Shown here: piece by piece, positions 33,434 to 43,329 of the stretch
How the letters are laid out: each line of letters starts with the position of its first letter
Numbering within the stretch: the first letter of the stretch is position 1
DNA from: UBA7446 sp965656545
Lineage (GTDB): Bacteria > Bacteroidota > Bacteroidia > Flavobacteriales > Flavobacteriaceae
Assembly (NCBI GenBank): GCA_965656545.1
Contig: CBFHKZ010000005.1
Location: forward strand, 77,513 to 141,512
Length of the DNA: 64,000 nt
Direction: 5' to 3'
The notes under the pieces: generated by a model
Told to the model about the DNA's origin: nothing
Databases searched by the model: none
The model's input: the letters and a program-made list of their open reading frames with translations, nothing else
Position numbers and translations under genes: made by a program

Positions 33434-34941
33434 ACCTCCCCCAACAACTCATCCAAATATTCACGGGTGTTGGATAGGCGCGGTACCTTATGCTGCCCAC
33501 CAATTTTCCCTTTTTGCTTCAACCATTTATAAAAGGTCTTGGGTTTTGCCACATGCAGTTTCAGCGGCATCAGCGTCATGTTTTTATAGCGTTTGGCTTC
33601 GTAGTCCGAATTTAAGGCCTGCAACTGTTTGTCCAAATCTTCGGCAAAGGCAGTAGCGTCTTTGGGTGGGGTCTTAAATTCTATCAGCCACTCGTGCCCG
33701 CCCTTTTCAGAACCTTCCATAAAAATAGGTGCGGCGGTATAATCTACCAGTTGCACATGATGGCGTTGGCATACAAGCTCTAAGGCTTTGTTGGCATTTT
33801 CAATCACCAACTCTTCCCCAAACACATTGATAAAGTGTTTTGTTCTACCCGTTATTTTAAAGCGATAAGGCGCAATGGAGGTAAAGCGAATGGTGTCACC
33901 AATGTTGTACCGCCACAGCCCGGCATTGGTCGAGATGATCACCGCATATTGGGTGCCGACCGCTACAGCGGAGAGTGGTATTACTTTTTCGTTTTTAGTA
34001 CCATAGGATTTCATATCTATAAATTCATAGAAAATTCCATAGTCAAGCATCAGCAGTAACTCGTCGGAGTGGAGTTGATCCTGCACCCCAAAAAAGCCTT
34101 CAGAGGCATTGTATAGTTCTACATAGTGCACGGCATCACTTGGCATAAGGGCTTTGTACTGCTCCTTGTAAGGCATAAAGTTTACTCCACCGTGGAAATA
34201 GACTTCCATATTGGGCCAAACGTCCAAAATACTTTCCCGTCTCGTTTCTGCCAACACCTTTTGCAACAGCACCAGCATCCACGAGGGCACGCCTGCCATA
34301 CTGCGAATATCTTCCCTTAAGGTTTCTTCTACGATGGCCTTCATCTTGGTTTCCCATTCCGACATAAGCGAAACCTTTTGGCTGGGCGCACTTACCATTT
34401 CTGCCCAAAGCGGCAGGTTGTCAATCATAATGGCCGACAAATCCCCAAAATAGGAGTTGTTTTCTTCATAAATTTCCTTGCTACCACCCAAGCGCAATGC
34501 CTTGCCCTGAAACACACTAGACTGTTCGTTGTTTTTAAAATAGAGGCTCAACATGTCTTTACCTCCCTTAAAATGACAGTTTTCTAGGGATTCATTTGAG
34601 ATGGGAATAAACTTGCTTTTGGCATTGGTCGTACCACTCGATTTGGCGTACCATTTGATTGGAGTGGGCCAAAATATATTTTGCTCGCCCTTTCGGGAGC
34701 GTTCTATCATGGGTGCTATTTCCTCATAGGTGCGTACGGGTACTCGATCGGCAAAGTCTTCGTACTGCTGCATATCAGCAAAACCATATTGCTTACCGAC
34801 TTCTGTTTTTTTAGCAGTTTTCAGCAAGTTCATCAGTTCATCGCGCTGTACTTCGTTGGGATATTTGATAAAAAGCTCAATGTCATGCACTCGTTTTTTG
34901 AGGAGCCATGTAACAACAGTATGGAGTAGTGGTATTGCCAT
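33430..34941 (-). CDS. GH3-family acyl-adenylate/amidosynthetase-like protein
   Basis: A 503-residue member of the GH3 superfamily, named from plant enzymes that join amino acids to auxin or jasmonate through acyl-adenylates. The ATP/AMP loop WYAKSSGTTNAKSKFIP, the middle motif YNASEGFFGVQD and GRTKHFINVFGEELV are conserved. Bacterial GH3 proteins are common in Bacteroidota, but their substrates are mostly unknown. It stands alone on the minus strand between higA and the DUF2797 gene. Nothing near it points to a carboxylic acid substrate. Confidence 0.85.
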   Translation of the reverse strand: MAIPLLHTVVTWLLKKRVHDIELFIKYPNEVQRDELMNLLKTAKKTEVGKQYGFADMQQYEDFADRVPVRTYEEIAPMIERSRKGEQNIFWPTPIKWYAKSSGTTNAKSKFIPISNESLENCHFKGGKDMLSLYFKNNEQSSVFQGKALRLGGSKEIYEENNSYFGDLSAIMIDNLPLWAEMVSAPSQKVSLMSEWETKMKAIVEETLREDIRSMAGVPSWMLVLLQKVLAETRRESILDVWPNMEVYFHGGVNFMPYKEQYKALMPSDAVHYVELYNASEGFFGVQDQLHSDELLLMLDYGIFYEFIDMKSYGTKNEKVIPLSAVAVGTQYAVIISTNAGLWRYNIGDTIRFTSIAPYRFKITGRTKHFINVFGEELVIENANKALELVCQRHHVQLVDYTAAPIFMEGSEKGGHEWLIEFKTPPKDATAFAEDLDKQLQALNSDYEAKRYKNMTLMPLKLHVAKPKTFYKWLKQKGKIGGQHKVPRLSNTREYLDELLGEV

Positions 34942-34973
34942 TTTGGGTATATTGCTGAACGAAAATACAAATT

Positions 34974-35762
34974 ATGTTTCAAGGCGTACTGACCAAAATG
35001 CAAACGGAATTCAAAAGCCCTGTAGACTACTACTTGGTCTTTGCAGATTCCTTCGTTCACGTCAATAGTTTTCTAGAAAAAAAAGTACATATCACACGCA
35101 CGGGTTCACAGTGTCTTAACTGCTCACAGCCTAACGAAATTTTCCGTCAGGGTTTTTGTAAGTCCTGTTTTTTTGAAACACCAAGCGCTGGGGAATGGAT
35201 TATGAAACCCGAGCTCAGCAAAGCTCATTTGGGTATTGAAGACCGGGATTTGGCCTATGAACAAAAGGTGCAATTACAGCCCCATATTGTTTATTTTGCG
35301 GTCTCCAGTGGACTAAAAGTGGGAGTAACACGCGATACCCAAGTGCCCACGCGCTGGATTGACCAAGGTGCGCATCAAGCCCTGCCTATTGTGGAGGTAC
35401 CCAACCGCTATTTGGCAGGTATAACAGAGGTAGCACTAAAAGCATATTTCAACGATAAAACCAACTGGCGCATCATGCTGCAAAACAAAGGAGAAGCTTT
35501 GGATTTGGTGGCCGAACGTGCAGCCTGTATTGCCAAACTACCAACCGAAGTACAACCCTATGTAGTTCAGGATCCACCTCTTTCTATCGACTTTCCCGTT
35601 GCTCGTTTTCCCGAAAAAGTCAAAAGTTTAAACCTCCTCAAAACCCCTGAATATTCAGGAGTGCTTAAGGGCATTAAAGGACAGTATTGGATTTTTGAAG
35701 ACGATACCGTTTGGAACGTACGCGGGCATGAAGGGCAAGTAGTTGACCTTTCATTTAGCTAA
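34974..35762 (+). CDS. DUF2797 domain-containing protein
   Basis: A 262-residue cytosolic protein of the DUF2797 family. A two-CxxC knuckle (CLNC and CKSC, about residues 43-66) suggests zinc binding. The IVYFAVSSGLKVGVTRDTQVP segment resembles a GIY-YIG-like core, with ISTxLKVGVTR as the family signature. No function has been assigned to the family as far as I know. Its end overlaps the convergent rluF by four bases. Confidence 0.85.
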   Translation: MFQGVLTKMQTEFKSPVDYYLVFADSFVHVNSFLEKKVHITRTGSQCLNCSQPNEIFRQGFCKSCFFETPSAGEWIMKPELSKAHLGIEDRDLAYEQKVQLQPHIVYFAVSSGLKVGVTRDTQVPTRWIDQGAHQALPIVEVPNRYLAGITEVALKAYFNDKTNWRIMLQNKGEALDLVAERAACIAKLPTEVQPYVVQDPPLSIDFPVARFPEKVKSLNLLKTPEYSGVLKGIKGQYWIFEDDTVWNVRGHEGQVVDLSFS

Positions 35763-36484
35763 CCATCATAGGTTTTTTTAGATTCCGCCACCAATCGGTT
35801 GATTTCCGCCAACTCCTTATTGGTCAGGTCGCGCCATTTTCCTTTGCCAACGTCAAGGTTAACGTTCATGATGCGCACTCTTTTTAGGCGTACCACACGG
35901 TAGTCCAAATATTCACACATACGTCTTATTTGCCGATTGAGCCCTTGGGTGAGGATGATGCGAAACTCACGCTCATGCGTTTGCTTTACCACACAGGGCC
36001 TTGTGACCTTATCGAGTATGGGAACGCCTTTGCCCATTTTGTCAATAAAGAGTTTGGTAATGGGCTTGTTGACCGTTACTACATATTCCTTTTCGTGGTT
36101 GTTGCGAGCACGCAAGATCTTATTGACGATATCACCATCATTGGTTAAAAAAATAAGTCCTTCTGAGGGCTTGTCCAATCGTCCGATGGGGAATATTCGA
36201 GTTGGATAATTGATGAATTCAATGATGTTGTCTTTCTCCACTTTGGTGTCTGTGGTACAAACAATACCAACGGGCTTATTAAAGGCAATATAAACGGGCT
36301 TTTCTATTTTTTTACCAACCCGTTCCCCGTCAACGGCAATTTTGTCTTGCGCCGTTACTTTCATGCCCATTTCCACGGGGTTGCCATTCACGGTAATGCG
36401 GCCTTGTTCAATCAGCTTATCTGCAGCGCGACGCGAGCAGAAGCCAACCTCACTTAGGTATTTGTTAATGCGAACGGCTTCCAT
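35759..36484 (-). CDS. rluF: 23S rRNA pseudouridine synthase, RluF-like
   Basis: A 241-residue RsuA/RluF-type pseudouridine synthase. An N-terminal S4 RNA-binding domain (INKYLSEVGFCSRRAAD) is followed by the catalytic motif GRLDKPSEGLIFLTNDG with the essential Asp, and the late GLNRQIRRMCEYLDY motif. By similarity it modifies 23S rRNA position 2604. The ATG at 36484 (MEAVRINKY) follows the upstream stop by one base. A longer frame overlaps the transporter gene and is unlikely. Confidence 0.9.
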   Translation of the reverse strand: MEAVRINKYLSEVGFCSRRAADKLIEQGRITVNGNPVEMGMKVTAQDKIAVDGERVGKKIEKPVYIAFNKPVGIVCTTDTKVEKDNIIEFINYPTRIFPIGRLDKPSEGLIFLTNDGDIVNKILRARNNHEKEYVVTVNKPITKLFIDKMGKGVPILDKVTRPCVVKQTHEREFRIILTQGLNRQIRRMCEYLDYRVVRLKRVRIMNVNLDVGKGKWRDLTNKELAEINRLVAESKKTYDG

Positions 36485-36485
36485 A

Positions 36486-37181
36486 TCAATCCAAATGAAT
36501 TTCTTCCCCAACGTTAAGATCAAAACGACGGCGAATCAGCCAAACGAATAAGTACAAAAAAGGCGTATCGACGGCAGCAACCAAAACCTTAAAAATCACG
36601 CTAGATACGACCAAACCCCAAAACAAATCCCAAGGCAGTACTTGAAACGAACACAAGAGTAAAATAACTGCTGTGGAGTCGATGATTTGAGAACTAAATG
36701 TGGAGAAGTTATTGCGCAACCATAAATGCTTGCCTTGCGTCAGGTTTTTCCAGTAGTGATAGATGCGTATGTCCACGAATTGTGCCGATAGGTAAGCGAT
36801 CATGGAAGCCAACACCGCCAAGGGCGATAGCGCAAATACGCTGTGGAAAGTAGCATCGTCTATGGGTGAGCTTTCAATGGCGGGGACCACCCCTGCCAAC
36901 AATAAAATCCCAATCGAAAAAAAGGAGGCAAAAATACCAGCAACCACCACTTGATTGGCACTTTTCTTTCCAAAAATTTCAGAAATAATATCGGTAATTA
37001 AAAAGGTGATGGGATAGGGTAGTATGCCTACAGACAATTCAAAAATGGGCATCCCAAAGACTTCCCAGTCAAAAGGGCGCCAATAAAAAAACTTCTGAAA
37101 AATCAGGTTAGACACCACCAAGGAGGTGATGAATAAGGCGGCCAAATACAAATATAACTTTCGCGCTGCGGGCCTATGCAT
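36486..37181 (-). CDS. Queuosine precursor transporter (YhhQ family)
   Basis: A 231-residue inner-membrane protein with about six hydrophobic helices, of the YhhQ/vitamin-permease-like family. ITDIISEIFGKKSANQVV is the conserved loop. These proteins import preQ0 or preQ1 for queuosine tRNA modification. Its ATG begins directly after the sppA TAG with no gap, and rluF follows after one base. The sppA-yhhQ-rluF run is therefore one transcription unit. Confidence 0.88.
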   Translation of the reverse strand: MHRPAARKLYLYLAALFITSLVVSNLIFQKFFYWRPFDWEVFGMPIFELSVGILPYPITFLITDIISEIFGKKSANQVVVAGIFASFFSIGILLLAGVVPAIESSPIDDATFHSVFALSPLAVLASMIAYLSAQFVDIRIYHYWKNLTQGKHLWLRNNFSTFSSQIIDSTAVILLLCSFQVLPWDLFWGLVVSSVIFKVLVAAVDTPFLYLFVWLIRRRFDLNVGEEIHLD

Positions 37182-38936
37182 CTAATTCACATTTAGTGTG
37201 TAGGGTAGGCGTGCTTGCATTTGATTTGCTGGGTTTTTTAAGGCTTCTACTCCCCGAATCCAAAGGGAAATTTCAGGTGGCAATTGCGTTTTTATTTTTC
37301 CAAAAGGCCCTCCAAGAAGTCCTTCTAAAAGACTGTCCAAATCGTCGTCAAATTTAGGATAGGTGGTTAGTCTGTAGTCTTCGATTTCGGCAAGCGCAGC
37401 TGCGCGTTCCAAGGCTAGGTCCAGACCACCAAGGTGATCTACCAGCCCAATGGCTTTGGCTTCAACTCCTGACCATACGCGACCCTGTGCAATTTTGTGC
37501 ACCTCGTCTTTGGTCATGTTACGTCCATCGGCAACACGTGTCAAAAAGGTCTGATATATTTGGTTAATAGCCGCTTTGATTTCGTTTCTTGTGTTGCTAG
37601 GTAACGGCTCAAAAGGCGAATATTGTAGGGCTTGTTTGTTGGTGGTGACTTGCTCTGCATTGATGCCCCAGCGGTTTGACAAACGGTTGACATTGGGCAA
37701 TACCCCCCAAACGCCAATAGAACCTGTGATGGTGGTGGGTTCGGCAACAATTTCGTGGGCGTTCGCAGCGATATAATAACCTCCCGAAGCGGCCACATTC
37801 CCCATAGAAACCACTACTTTCTTGGTTTCTCTCAGGTGTTCAATTTCTTCCCAAATAAGTTCAGATGCCAAAGCACTTCCACCGGGGGAGTTTACACGCA
37901 ACACTACAGCTTTTATGTTTTTCTTTTTACCGATTTTTTTAAGGGCTTTTATCATTTTTTCTTGCCCAATCGTTTCGGTTCCACCCTCGCCGTAAAGAAT
38001 TTCTCCTTGTGCGTATAGCACAGCAATGCGGTTGGCACCTTTTCCTTTTCTGCGCCCAGCGATGCGCATATAATCAACGAAATTGGTCGTTTCCATTTCG
38101 TCCTCATCAAATCGTGATTCTAGTTTTTCTTTATAGCTACGCCTTGTAGCAGTTCCGTCGATAAGCGAAGCGGAAATGGCTTTTTGTGCATTTGCACCAG
38201 CTAGATTGTCGGCATGTGTGTCGAGTGTTTTTTCAGAAACACCACGGCTGGTGGCAATATCACCCAATAAGGTGTCCCATATATCATCCATATAGGATTG
38301 AATTTGAGAGCGATTTTCCTTACTCATATAGTCATCTAAATAAGGCTCAACGGCACTTTTGTATTTTCCATTTCGAATAACCTCCATGCTTATGCCTGAC
38401 TTTTCTTGGGCAGATTTATAATAGAGGATTTCGGCACTGAGTCCACGAAAATCAACGCCACCTTCTGGATGTACAAAAATAGAGTCTGCAACAGATGCGA
38501 GGTAATAATCGGATTGGGTGTAATAATCGCCGTATGCATAAATAAACTTACCGCTTTCTTTAAAGGCTGTTAAGGCTTTTCGAAGGGTGTGTAAGTTTGA
38601 AATCCCGCCCATTGCCGAGATGTTTTGAATGCTAATTCCCGCAACAAGATCGTCTTTTGCCGCATTTTCAATCGCAGGAATGATGGTGTTTAGTCCATAG
38701 GCCTCTGGGTCTATTTCCAAAGCACTTGCAAAAGAAAAGGTCTGTGGTTCTCTGTCTTGAATAGGTAGCCCCATATCAAGCACCAAAACCGTATTTTCTT
38801 CTAATTCGACGGCATCGCCTTCTTCATCCATAAGGGCAACGGAACCTGCCAAAAAGACAAGCATAAAAACAAAAAGAAGCCCAAGTGCGATAAAGGTGCC
38901 GAGTGCTGAACTGATAAGATTTTTAAAGAAACTCAT
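37182..38936 (-). CDS. sppA: Signal peptide peptidase SppA, 67K type
   Basis: A 584-residue membrane-bound serine protease of family S49, with an N-terminal anchor (about residues 10-35) and two tandem S49 domains. The catalytic lysine is expected in NGKYKSAVEPY in the first domain, and the serine in MGNVAASGGYYIA in the second. RVNSPGGSALASE is the oxyanion loop. It degrades leftover signal peptides in the membrane. A TATCTTTG promoter element lies 20 bases upstream. Confidence 0.95.
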   Translation of the reverse strand: MSFFKNLISSALGTFIALGLLFVFMLVFLAGSVALMDEEGDAVELEENTVLVLDMGLPIQDREPQTFSFASALEIDPEAYGLNTIIPAIENAAKDDLVAGISIQNISAMGGISNLHTLRKALTAFKESGKFIYAYGDYYTQSDYYLASVADSIFVHPEGGVDFRGLSAEILYYKSAQEKSGISMEVIRNGKYKSAVEPYLDDYMSKENRSQIQSYMDDIWDTLLGDIATSRGVSEKTLDTHADNLAGANAQKAISASLIDGTATRRSYKEKLESRFDEDEMETTNFVDYMRIAGRRKGKGANRIAVLYAQGEILYGEGGTETIGQEKMIKALKKIGKKKNIKAVVLRVNSPGGSALASELIWEEIEHLRETKKVVVSMGNVAASGGYYIAANAHEIVAEPTTITGSIGVWGVLPNVNRLSNRWGINAEQVTTNKQALQYSPFEPLPSNTRNEIKAAINQIYQTFLTRVADGRNMTKDEVHKIAQGRVWSGVEAKAIGLVDHLGGLDLALERAAALAEIEDYRLTTYPKFDDDLDSLLEGLLGGPFGKIKTQLPPEISLWIRGVEALKNPANQMQARLPYTLNVN

Positions 38937-38955
38937 AATTTAAGTAGTATATGCT

Positions 38956-38963
38956 CAAAGATA
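38956..38963 (-). promoter_or_regulatory. -7 promoter element of sppA
   Basis: TATCTTTG on the minus strand fits TAnnTTTG and lies 20 bases before the sppA ATG. At the expected -33 place there is ATG, not TTG. Confidence 0.45.
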
Positions 38964-38997
38964 CAGGTTTCCCAATTCTTTTCATCATTTTTGTAAG

Positions 38998-40131
38998 ATG
39001 TCAATTGTTTACATATCTGTCGGGAGTAATATGGGCGACCGCCTTGCGTATTTGCAACACGGTTTAGATGCTGCAACAGCCATAGGGGCTATTGGTGCCA
39101 TTTCTTCAGTGGTTGAAACCCCTGCAGTTGGTTTTGAGGGCAATCCTTTTTTAAATGCTTGCTTCACAATTGACACCCAACTTACCCCTGCCGTGGTTAT
39201 GCAAAAGCTGCTTGACATAGAGCAATCACACGGGAGGTCGCGTTCTCAAGGCCAGGGATATCAAAACCGAACCTTGGATTTGGACATGATTTTTTATGAC
39301 GACTTTGTTTTGAATACACCAAACCTCATACTACCGCACCCCTCTATGGCGCAAAGAAGATTTGTATTGCAGCCCCTATGTGAAATCGCACCCCACAAAC
39401 AGCATCCCGTTGACCAAAAATCCATACAAGCCTTGCTCGATGCATGTGAAGATAATACGCCGCTTAGCATTCACGAGATGAAACTGCGACACCCCATTTA
39501 CGCAAAGCTGAGCGCGCATACCTTTATTTGTGTGGAAGGGATTATTGGCTGTGGAAAAACAACGTTGACAAAACTATTGGCACAAAACCTAGGCTATAAA
39601 ACCATTGAAGAGCGATTTGCAGAAAATCCCTTTTTACCCAAGTTCTACAGAGACCCAAAGCGCTATGCCTTTCCATTGGAGCTGTCTTTTTTGGCCGATC
39701 GATTTAATCAAATTAACGAGGAGTCTGAACAGTTGGATTTATTTCAGTCTGGGGTTGTAGCCGACTACCACATGAGCAAGTCGCTGGTATTTGCGCAAAA
39801 TACCTTAAACGAAGACGAATATCCCCTATTTCATCAATTGTATCAGCTGATGTCAAAGAGTGCCAACCAGCCCAGCCTTTGCATATACCTTCGCCAAACA
39901 CCCGAACGCGCCAAGGCCAATATTAAAAAACGAGGAAGGAGCTATGAACAAAATATTGGAACAGATTATTTGGGAAAATTAGCCAAGGGATACGATCAAC
40001 ACCTGCCTTTTTTACAACAGCGCATGCAAGTGGTATCGGTTGATGTTACAGCTTTGGATTTTGTACTAAACCCCGAAGATTTGGTTCAATTGTTACGCAG
40101 CATTAATGCGCAGTTGGGCGAAGCTGTGTAA
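38998..40131 (+). CDS. folK: FolK - deoxynucleoside kinase fusion protein
   Basis: A 377-residue two-domain protein. Residues 1-160 are hydroxymethyl-dihydropterin pyrophosphokinase (SVGSNMGDR, NRTLDLDMIFYDD and LILPHPSM), a step in folate synthesis. Residues 172-377 are a deoxynucleoside kinase domain with the P-loop GIIGCGKTT (181-189), ERFAENPFLPKFYRD, the LADRF motif and a lid region LRQTPERAKANIKKRGRSYE. Both domains look intact. The fusion joins folate synthesis with deoxynucleoside salvage, both feeding thymidylate supply. It overlaps the convergent rRNA methyltransferase gene by 29 bases. Confidence 0.92.
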   Translation: MSIVYISVGSNMGDRLAYLQHGLDAATAIGAIGAISSVVETPAVGFEGNPFLNACFTIDTQLTPAVVMQKLLDIEQSHGRSRSQGQGYQNRTLDLDMIFYDDFVLNTPNLILPHPSMAQRRFVLQPLCEIAPHKQHPVDQKSIQALLDACEDNTPLSIHEMKLRHPIYAKLSAHTFICVEGIIGCGKTTLTKLLAQNLGYKTIEERFAENPFLPKFYRDPKRYAFPLELSFLADRFNQINEESEQLDLFQSGVVADYHMSKSLVFAQNTLNEDEYPLFHQLYQLMSKSANQPSLCIYLRQTPERAKANIKKRGRSYEQNIGTDYLGKLAKGYDQHLPFLQQRMQVVSVDVTALDFVLNPEDLVQLLRSINAQLGEAV

Positions 40132-40642
40132 AGAAATGCCACAATACCACGCCGGCAGAGGTAGCCACATTTAAGGAATGTTTGGTTCCCAATTGCGGAA
40201 TCTCAATCGCCGCACCACAGGCATCAATGACTTCTTGCGAAACACCTTGCACTTCGTTACCAATAACCAGCACCAGCGTTTGATTTGGTACCGCAGTTAC
40301 TTGGTCTAAATACACCGCACCTTTGACTTGCTCTACCGCATAGCAATCGGCACCAGTCTCACGGAGTTTAGCGACCACTTCAGCAGCAGCGTTTTCTTGT
40401 CGCCAGTCGACACTTTCAGTAGCGCCTAATGCGGTTTTGTGAATGTCTTTGTGCGGAGGGGTTGGCGTGATGCCACAGAGTACAATCTCAGCAATGCGAA
40501 AGGCGTCGGCAGTACGGAAAATAGCCCCAACATTGTTGCGGCTTCTGATGTTGTCGAGTACCAATACAATATTTGTTTTGGGGGCTGCTTTAAAAGCTGT
40601 TGGGCTCAACCTGTTGAGCTCTTCCATGGTCCATTTTCGCAT
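40103..40642 (-). CDS. TrmH/SpoU-family RNA 2'-O-methyltransferase
   Basis: A 179-residue SPOUT methyltransferase. Motif 1 is RSRNNVGAIFRTADA, motif 2 LVIGNEVQGVSQEVID, and motif 3 IPQLGTKHSLNVATSAGVV, which forms the trefoil-knot SAM site. There is no extra RNA-binding domain. The short form resembles TrmH or TrmL-type enzymes acting on tRNA, but the exact target cannot be told. It is convergent with folK and divergent from mutS. Confidence 0.9.
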   Translation of the reverse strand: MRKWTMEELNRLSPTAFKAAPKTNIVLVLDNIRSRNNVGAIFRTADAFRIAEIVLCGITPTPPHKDIHKTALGATESVDWRQENAAAEVVAKLRETGADCYAVEQVKGAVYLDQVTAVPNQTLVLVIGNEVQGVSQEVIDACGAAIEIPQLGTKHSLNVATSAGVVLWHFFTQLRPTAH

Positions 40643-40705
40643 ATGTCAAAGGTAAGGATTGTGTTTGGCTAAAAAATGTAAATTAGCCATAACTAATATC
40701 TCGCT

Positions 40706-43285
40706 TTGTCTGCCAAGAAAAAAACAAAAGAATCGCCTTTGATGAAGCAGTATAATCAAATCAAGGCGAAGTATCCCGACGCACTGCTTCTTTTTCGCGT
40801 GGGCGATTTTTATGAAACCTTTGGACAAGATGCCGTTAAGGCAGCCCGCATTTTAGGCATACTATTGACCAAGCGTGGCGCTGGCAGCACCTCTGAAACC
40901 GAATTGGCAGGCTTTCCCCATCACTCGTTACATACCTATTTGCCCAAGCTGGTACGTGCCGGACAGCGTGTCGCTATCTGCGATCAGCTGGAAGATCCCA
41001 AGCTTACCAAAAAAATTGTAAAACGCGGTGTCACCGAATTGGTAACACCCGGTGTAACCCTGACCGACGGCGTGTTGGAAGCGAAAAGCAACAACTTTTT
41101 AGGTGCGCTCCATTTGCAAAACAACGTCTTGGGTTTTGCTTATTTGGATATTTCAACGGGAGAATTTCAGTGGGCGCAAGGCGCATTGTCTGAAATCAGT
41201 GCCCTGTTGCAACAGCTTGAAGTAAAGGAATTGTTGGTTTCCAAACCACAGCGTAAGGCCATAGCAGCATTGCTGGGCGATAGCCTTCCCTTTTTTGTGT
41301 TGGAAGACTGGGTTTTTCAAACCGAATACACGGCTGAAAAGCTGATGCAACACTTCGGGGTCAAAACCCTCAAGGGCTTTGGTTTTGACGGCGCAGATAT
41401 GGGCATGATTGCTGCAGGTGTTGTACTTCATTATTTGTCCGAAACCGAACACGCCAAACTTGGCCATTTGGTGCAACTCAAACACCACAACCCACAACAG
41501 CAGGTTTGGATGGATCGTTTTACGGTAAGAAATTTAGAGCTTATATCACCCAATGCTCCAGAGGCAATAACGCTTTTGGAGGTGGTAGATCATACGGTTA
41601 CGGCCATGGGCGGCCGCTTGTTGCGCCGCTGGATTACAGCTCCCGTAACGGATGTAGCCATCATTGAAAAGCGATTGGATGTGGTTGCCTTTTTTAAGGA
41701 ACAGCCGGGGCTTCACCAGCAGGTGTTGTCCTGCCTAAAACAAGTCACCGACATAGAAAGACTGGCTGCCAAAGTAGCGACGGGACGTATTAACCCAAGA
41801 GAAGTCAATGCACTGCGTCACGCATTGATGCAAACCACTGCCATCACGGGGCTATTGTCCGATGCCGATCCTGTGGTGCCTTTATTGGCGACCATTGACA
41901 ACAGTCAGCCCATTACAGACCATATAGCCACTTGGTTGGCCACGGAAGCTCCTGCACAAATGGGGAAAGGGCAAACCATTGCTGCGGCTGTGTCTGCTGA
42001 ATTAGATGAATTACGGGGATTAGCACAAGGCGGGCGCGATACGTTGGATGCCATGTTGGCGCGTGAAACGGAGCGTACGGGAATTCCTTCGCTCAAAATT
42101 GCCTTTAACAACGTGTTTGGTTATTATATCGAGGTGCGCAACCTGCATAAAGACAAGGTACCTGAAGAATGGATACGCAAGCAGACCTTGGTCAATGCGG
42201 AGCGCTATATCACAGACGAATTAAAAACCTATGAAACCAAGATTTTAGGTGCAGAGGAGCGTATCGCTGTTTTGGAACAGCAGCTTTTCCACGAGCTGAT
42301 TGCCTATTTGGCTCCTCACATTCAATCGTTTCAAAACACGGCACGGGGCATTGCACAGCTCGACGTTTTACACGGATTTACCACTTTGGCTACCAAAGAA
42401 AACTATTGCCGTCCTGAGTTTGTTTCCAATGCTTCGCTGGAGATTGTACAAGGTAGACACCCTGTCATTGAGCAGCAGTTACCACACGAGAGTCCTTATA
42501 TCCCCAACGATGTTTATCTTGATAACGACACCCAGCAAATCATCATGATTACGGGCCCTAATATGTCGGGTAAGTCGGCTATTTTGAGACAAACAGCGCT
42601 TATCGTATTGATGGCACAAATGGGAAGTTATGTGCCTGCTGCGGAGGTGCGCTTGGGTGTTGTAGACAAGCTCTTTACGCGTGTGGGTGCCAGTGATAAT
42701 ATTTCCAAAGGGGAGTCTACTTTTATGGTAGAAATGCATGAGACGGCAGCCATTATGAACAATATTTCGGAACGCAGCTTGATATTGCTTGACGAAATTG
42801 GACGCGGCACCAGTACCTACGACGGTATTTCCATTGCTTGGGCATTAGCGGAGTATGTACATGAGCATCCCACGCATCCCAAAACACTTTTTGCCACGCA
42901 TTATCATGAATTGAATGAAATGTCATCACAATTTGACCGCATTAAAAATTACAATGTGTCGGTGCAAGAAACAGCCAATGATGTCTTGTTTTTACGCAAG
43001 TTGGTTCCTGGCGGTAGTGCGCATAGCTTTGGAATTCATGTGGCCAAAATGGCGGGGATGCCCAAGTGGATTTTGGAACGCTCCAAACAGATGTTGCAGC
43101 AATTGGAAGCCTCGAGGCAGGCTGCTGAAACGGGTGAAGAACCTTTACAGCTAAGCATGTTTCAGTTAGATGATCCGTTGCTTGAAGATGTACGCAAACA
43201 AATATTGGCTTTAAACATTGATGAACTGACGCCAGTTGAGGCATTAATGCAGCTCAACGACCTCAAACGAAAACTAGGCAAATAG
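40706..43285 (+). CDS. mutS: DNA mismatch repair protein MutS
   Basis: An 859-residue MutS1 mismatch sensor. The mismatch-wedge Phe-x-Glu lies in GDFYETFG near the N-terminus. Connector, lever and clamp domains follow. The ATPase domain shows Walker A GPNMSGKSAILRQ, Walker B LILLDEIGRGTSTYDG and the ATHYHEL motif. Translation starts at TTG (MSAKKKTKESP); an in-frame TAA lies 12 bases upstream, so no earlier start exists. The tRNA cluster lies 45 bases downstream with its own promoter. Confidence 0.96.
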   Translation: MSAKKKTKESPLMKQYNQIKAKYPDALLLFRVGDFYETFGQDAVKAARILGILLTKRGAGSTSETELAGFPHHSLHTYLPKLVRAGQRVAICDQLEDPKLTKKIVKRGVTELVTPGVTLTDGVLEAKSNNFLGALHLQNNVLGFAYLDISTGEFQWAQGALSEISALLQQLEVKELLVSKPQRKAIAALLGDSLPFFVLEDWVFQTEYTAEKLMQHFGVKTLKGFGFDGADMGMIAAGVVLHYLSETEHAKLGHLVQLKHHNPQQQVWMDRFTVRNLELISPNAPEAITLLEVVDHTVTAMGGRLLRRWITAPVTDVAIIEKRLDVVAFFKEQPGLHQQVLSCLKQVTDIERLAAKVATGRINPREVNALRHALMQTTAITGLLSDADPVVPLLATIDNSQPITDHIATWLATEAPAQMGKGQTIAAAVSAELDELRGLAQGGRDTLDAMLARETERTGIPSLKIAFNNVFGYYIEVRNLHKDKVPEEWIRKQTLVNAERYITDELKTYETKILGAEERIAVLEQQLFHELIAYLAPHIQSFQNTARGIAQLDVLHGFTTLATKENYCRPEFVSNASLEIVQGRHPVIEQQLPHESPYIPNDVYLDNDTQQIIMITGPNMSGKSAILRQTALIVLMAQMGSYVPAAEVRLGVVDKLFTRVGASDNISKGESTFMVEMHETAAIMNNISERSLILLDEIGRGTSTYDGISIAWALAEYVHEHPTHPKTLFATHYHELNEMSSQFDRIKNYNVSVQETANDVLFLRKLVPGGSAHSFGIHVAKMAGMPKWILERSKQMLQQLEASRQAAETGEEPLQLSMFQLDDPLLEDVRKQILALNIDELTPVEALMQLNDLKRKLGK

Positions 43286-43287
43286 TT

Positions 43288-43319
43288 TTGCGTAGAAAAC
43301 ATAGATTTTCTTACATTTG
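43288..43319 (+). promoter_or_regulatory. Promoter of the tRNA-Gly/tRNA-Leu cluster
   Basis: TTG at 43288-43290, a 21-base spacer and TACATTTG at 43312-43319 match the Bacteroidota consensus. The transcript would start near 43326, just before the broken first tRNA-Gly copy. Confidence 0.65.
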
Positions 43320-43329
43320 CGTTCCAATT

